Notes under the pieces: model-generated
Database searches by the model: none
What the model was told of the DNA's origin: nothing
Seen by the model: only the letters and a program-made list of their open reading frames with translations
Made by a program: the position numbers and the translations under genes
Origin: Sipunculus nudus
Taxonomy: Eukaryota > Annelida > Sipuncula > Golfingiida > Sipunculidae
DNA: 64,000 nt
Reading direction: 5' to 3'
Assembly: GCA_026874595.1 (NCBI GenBank)
Contig: CM049315.1
Location: 68,831,916 to 68,895,915, forward strand
Shown: positions 59,656 to 64,000 of the stretch, piece after piece
Position numbering within the stretch: the stretch's first letter is position 1
Layout of the letters: each line of letters opens with the position of its first letter

Positions 59656-62600
59656 CGGGGGGGGGGGGGCTTTATTCTGCTATATTCCAGTAACATAAAG
59701 TACATAGGGAAAACGCAAACGGCAACACTAACACATAATGCAGACCAGGTGAAGGGAAACTAAGAGAAAGGATTCGGTTACATTTAAGTATATATAATTG
59801 ATCATTTAAAAAAGAAGGAGCAATATATTGATCCTTATTTTTGGTTAATTGATATTCATATTTCGACAGCTGTGGATCGATGTTTTCGAATATTTACAGG
59901 GTACGCTAGTCAGCACGATACTTATCGACTTATATTTTCTCTTCTGAAAGCCAGTTTTCTTAAATATTGCATTCATGAAGTCTACAGTATTTGTGGATAT
60001 CCAGTATTTGGATGATCATTTGTACACAAATGTAAAATTCATAAACAGAAGCAAGTATCAAGCTCCATTATGAATGATTAATTTATAAAGTAATAAAAAT
60101 AAAAATAAACATTTACATTTATAATTGTCCCGCATGCGGCGTTTATTTCCTTTGGTCTGATTATACATGAAAATCCACTTGCATTAGAGCTAGCTGTAAG
60201 GGCTTTGCAAACCATAGTTTCTGATTAGGGGCGGGTTTCAAGTACTGCAGTTGCAATTTTTTCTAAGCGAGTTTCATTCATTAACAAAAACTTTTAGCTA
60301 AATTACCCAGTCATTCAACACTATTCCTATTTATAGACCCCAAATTACTCCAGTTTCCCTGTCATAAACACAATATTTGATTTTATACGATTTTTTTTTC
60401 AGGGAAACGATGTAAGCTCTGGAGTATTTCTCAACATTTTTATTCGGCGGTATCCCCATATGCACCGCCGCATATATATATACAGTTGGGCAAAAGCTAG
60501 AGAAATTTGAGGCTAGATTATTAGTGGGAGTAATTCAACAAACCAGCTGATAGAAATGATTTTCGACCTTGACGCGGCGCATGGGGGACAAATCGGTTAT
60601 GGCATAATGTAATGTTGCGCAAATCGTAAAGTTTTACTCGGCCTGTGTCAATTATGGCATTCTCTCGGCTTCGCCCCGCAATGTATTGTATGACCCACGC
60701 CTCGTGAATCCTTACCTTATGAAGAACATTTTACTAATACTCATAATATAACTTATAAGCTTAGCCAGTTTAAGTGTCAAATTTTTACCGGGGTGAGCAT
60801 ACCTGTCCTAAACGGATACCATGTGTTCTATCTAACAGAGGAATCTTCTTGTCTGAATATATCCGATTGTTAATGTTTTAAATATTTTCAATATTTTTGT
60901 TGATACAAATATATGTTTCTCTCGGACCACTTTTATATTATTGTTAGGTCTGTACCATTTTAGAATAGTTTCATTTTATCATTATTGAAAATACAAATGT
61001 TTGATTCATGACGTTATACATTTTAATATTATAAACAAAGAAATATAAATATAGAAAAATGTAAATTTAAAATGAATATTTTATTTATTTCATATGCAGT
61101 CAGGGATAATAATAAAAATACAGGACTTCGTTACCTTTTTCCACTTAAACCTAGAACGTTCCATTTTCAGGTATCAGCTGATTCAGGCGGCATAGGTGTG
61201 TACATTCTTAATTATAGACTCTAATTGCCGCATATACAATTAAACACACATACAATAGAGTGTCACTTAATGTCACTAAATAAATCTCACAGGTAACGCT
61301 GAAACAAATAAGCCACTCAGTCCGCGTCCTTGCATAAACTCCAAGAAGTGGAGTATATCTACTTCTTTCTGCTAGGTGGTGCTCATCTGGTAGGAATGTC
61401 TTGCCCCGGCGGTTAGCTGTCTTCAACTCATAACAGTTGTGTATGTTTTATGTATATATCCATTTTGTCTGTCATTTTAACAGAATAGAACTATACACTC
61501 TGACTTATGAAATTTAAAGCACATACTGTCCAACCCATAATAGAACGAAATACCAGGTTCATACAACCACTCAGAGGTTATATATTGGTTAATCATTACA
61601 GCATCTGAAGTATGTGGGAATCCTCCCCCTTCGCTCGGTATAGGCGACCTGGACATAATCCCCAACTCTGCTTTCAAAGCCAGCAATGAGTATATCAGTC
61701 CGTGGGATGCGGCAAATGGAAGGATCTGTGAGAGTTGTAAAGCGTGGTGCACGGACAAAGGGTACATAGCATTACCTGGAAAAGAGTGGTGGCAGGTCGA
61801 CTTAGGCCAGCCACGAGTGATACAGCAGATTGCGATACAGGTAAAACTAGCCATATCTGAATGTCACCATTCAGTTCTGAAGTGTAAATTAATAATGTAA
61901 TTTTAATAATGACAGTAATGGTGTATTGAAGTTATGGTTTTCGTGTGGTGCTTCGTTGTTACGTTGAAAATTTAGGGATTAGTTTTAATTCACTGCAGGC
62001 ACTTCTGCAAAAGATCCATCGTTCATAGAAAAGTCGATGTGTTTTCAGTCAAATTTCGATGGATGATTTACTAGATATCATAACAGTGCCAGCATATCAA
62101 AGGCTGTAGGTGTTACAGAGAAGAATATTAAAAAAAGTCCATTTTTTTTCTTTTATTCACATAGTGAACGACAGTCAGAGGTACTGTAACACAGTATCCG
62201 TCTCTGTTAACAGAGAGAGCGGAGAGCGTTGCAGACCTTCTGGTAGTGCCCTGCCTGAAATTACTAATTGTCCCTCCTTTGACAACATAAACAAACGTAA
62301 CCTAGCTAACAAACCCTTAACCACGACATTTCACCCGTTTTCTTGTTCGAATAAGATAATGAAACATATTATCCAAGTGCACTATAACGAAGAGATGAGA
62401 GCATGTTTCTAACCAGGATGACATGTTGCTAAGGGTCAAGGTCACAGGGGAACGTGTCAGTTTTCAAAGTCCTTTTTATTGGCTGTAAGGTTTCAGCCCA
62501 TTCAATATAGAAATCAAGCAGAGGATTTAATGTCTGGTCCTATAAAAGTGCCATCTAGTGATTAAAACAAAGTTCAGGGAGAAAAGTTGCGCCAAGCGGG

Positions 62601-63518
62601 CCTTATGGTTACCTGAACCCGTTATTTAAAATAAAGCAATTATGTTATTTAATAAAGAACGCACGTTCACCATCATTTTTTATAGGCGCTAATAAACCTC
62701 ACAGGGAGGCAAAATAACTATGTACCGCAGAGACACGAACGCTGTGAGTCCATCGTGCATTTTGGTTTGTTATGTGGTTAGAGACATTCACCAGCAGAAA
62801 TCTTCTGTAAGATTTTCTGCTAAGAGAGAAATACCCAGAGTAGACTGAAAGCCTGGAGAACTGCTTCCGGCAACTCTTGTTTTCAGACAAAGCAATATAA
62901 CCTGGTGGAAGGATTAGACGTAGGAGAAAAACATATACATCAGGCTCATTCCGCCGGAGCAGTGTGTATTAATAACGTGGTATTATCCTTGGAAAATCTC
63001 GGCTTGTTTATACTTGCGACCAGCACCTAGGGCTCAAATTATTTCGCGAACAGGCGCATGCATGTTTCCTGAACTTTATTACACGTGGGCGTAGAAACGT
63101 AAAAAAAAATAAATAAATAATAATTTCTATATACTAAGGAGGTCAGTGAACAATCCAGGGTCTCTATATAGTTTTGTGTGGATTATATGGACTCCATGTG
63201 TTTTACCTTCTTTCGTGGGATTACGTGACATTACATAATACATAATAGCTTGACAGTGCTTCAGTTATGTGTTTGTGTGTTATACTTTTTATAAAATCTC
63301 CATCCCGTTTATTTCTGTGTAAATGTGTGTATGTAACGGTTTAAAATTGATGGAGCGGATTACAATCCTCAGGTTTTATGATAATTGTAAACGCATTTAT
63401 ATATACATTACAGGGTTTGGATTATTCCTTTCGCAAATACTGGATCGACCGTTTTGTTCTTAATTATGGTGACGACGGAATCAACTGGATTATATACAGA
63501 ATTGATAGAAAGACAAAG
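59315..63518 (+). CDS. PAN/apple-like plus F5/8C secreted protein, copy D (3' partial)
   Basis: Exons: 59315-59608 (98 codons), 61171-61195 (25-nt microexon), 61602-61840 (239 nt) and 63414-63518 (105 nt). The last exon (162 nt in A and C) is expected beyond the window. Exon 1: signal peptide (SSIIIFPVVVLFLILSEYTL), then a Cys-rich PAN/apple-like module ending with WCSGGVYHRDSNICKLYRSY. Exons 3-4: F5/8C domain with IIPNSAFKASNEY, WDAANGR, KEWWQVDLGQPRVIQQIAIQ and NYGDDGINWIIY. All donors and acceptors are canonical and the frame is open throughout. This is the best candidate for a functional member. F5/8C domains bind glycans or membrane lipids and PAN modules bind proteins or sugars; a secreted lectin or adhesion protein is inferred, not shown. 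Confidence 0.8.
59626..59670. repeat. (GA)n plus poly-G microsatellite in intron 1 of copy D
   Basis: A GA array followed by GGCG and a G run, beginning about 17 bp after the exon 1 donor, as in copy A. Confidence 0.9.
61841..63413. other. intron 3 of copy D, nothing else seen
   Basis: Non-coding between two well-defined exons of copy D. Short open frames at 62110-62412 and 62699-62890 have no recognisable content. Confidence 0.6.
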
Positions 63519-64000
63519 GTAATGTTACATACTTGTATATTAAGTTAATAAGCAACACGTTCATAAGTACATTACCAAAAACTAGGTTAAATGCTTAATC
63601 ACATTAAAAAAATAAATGTATATCGAAATTGTCGTATTTGTGAAGCAAAAGATAAATTCCCTGGATCAGATCCAAGCGGAGGTGGGGGCGGGGGGGGGGG
63701 GTGGATAATACGATATGAAAAGAGATGACTGGATAATTCATGAATCTACACCTGAAATTGCGTCGACAATTTGTAGACTTATGAATTTATATGTTGACAG
63801 CAATCCGTAAAACATATCTTGAACAGAATATTATTTATAATGACTCCTTCAAACGTGGTCATAAATAGCAAACCTCTCTTGCAGCATATTGTTAACAACA
63901 GGAAAATATTTTTTCCCATATAATGTGTTATTCAGCCACTAGGATATACTATTATACAATGATAACGGCGAATAAAATATTTGCCTTGTATATAGATTAA
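63519..64000. other. start of intron 4 of copy D, nothing else seen
   Basis: Starts at a GTAATG donor. Includes a GGTGGGGGCGGGGGG tract near 63680. The final exon is not within the window. Confidence 0.55.

Overview
The window is AT-rich, intron-rich animal DNA. I see no operons, rRNA genes or CRISPR arrays. The best guess is a lophotrochozoan, most likely a mollusc (possibly a bivalve). That guess rests on PLK4-type polo-box genes, a tandem family of secreted F5/8C (discoidin) proteins, and a dense mix of LINE, SINE, DIRS, Ty3/Gypsy and MITE debris. Species is not determinable from the sequence alone.

Region 1 (1 to about 17.3 kb, genes on the minus strand): a segmental tandem duplication of about 11 kb period. 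It carries two small seven-exon genes at 2361-5268 and 13353-16209, plus a 5'-truncated third copy running off the left edge (1 to about 74). Each intact gene encodes the C-terminal half of polo-like kinase 4 (cryptic polo box plus polo box 3) and no kinase domain. Each has a six-codon first exon, a conserved TATA box about 60 bp upstream of the ATG, and a conserved 5' flank. All splice phases work and the open frames give 422 and 420 residues. These look like real, independently transcribed, kinase-less PLK4-like genes, and are the most interesting item here.

Region 2 (17.3-22 kb): no supportable gene; AT microsatellites and repeat remnants.

Region 3 (about 22-29 kb, minus strand): a decayed Ty3/Gypsy-type endogenous retroelement. 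It has a gag remnant, protease-RT-RNase H-integrase, an integrase C-terminal extension ending in a CCHC zinc knuckle, and a broken F-type (errantivirus/baculovirus-F-like) envelope gene. The 5' end is missing and no LTR pair is visible.

Region 4 (29-32.7 kb): a degenerate LINE reverse-transcriptase tail, then direct repeats.

Region 5 (32.7-64 kb, plus strand): a tandem family of four genes or gene remnants with one exon plan. The plan is signal peptide plus PAN/apple-like exon, a 25-nt microexon, then three exons encoding one F5/8 type C domain. Copy A (32763-38964) has one in-frame stop. Copy B (44356 to about 46645) is a truncated pseudogene. Copy C (51665-55352) is a pseudogene with an insertion in exon 1. 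Copy D (from 59315) is intact as far as the window shows, with its last exon expected beyond 64000. Mobile elements sit inside and between them: a pogo/Tigger-like MITE, a miniature LTR retrotransposon (TRIM) whose LTRs carry tRNA-like sequence, LINE tails, SINEs, a DIRS-type tyrosine recombinase fragment, a long-TIR palindromic element and a 20-bp minisatellite.
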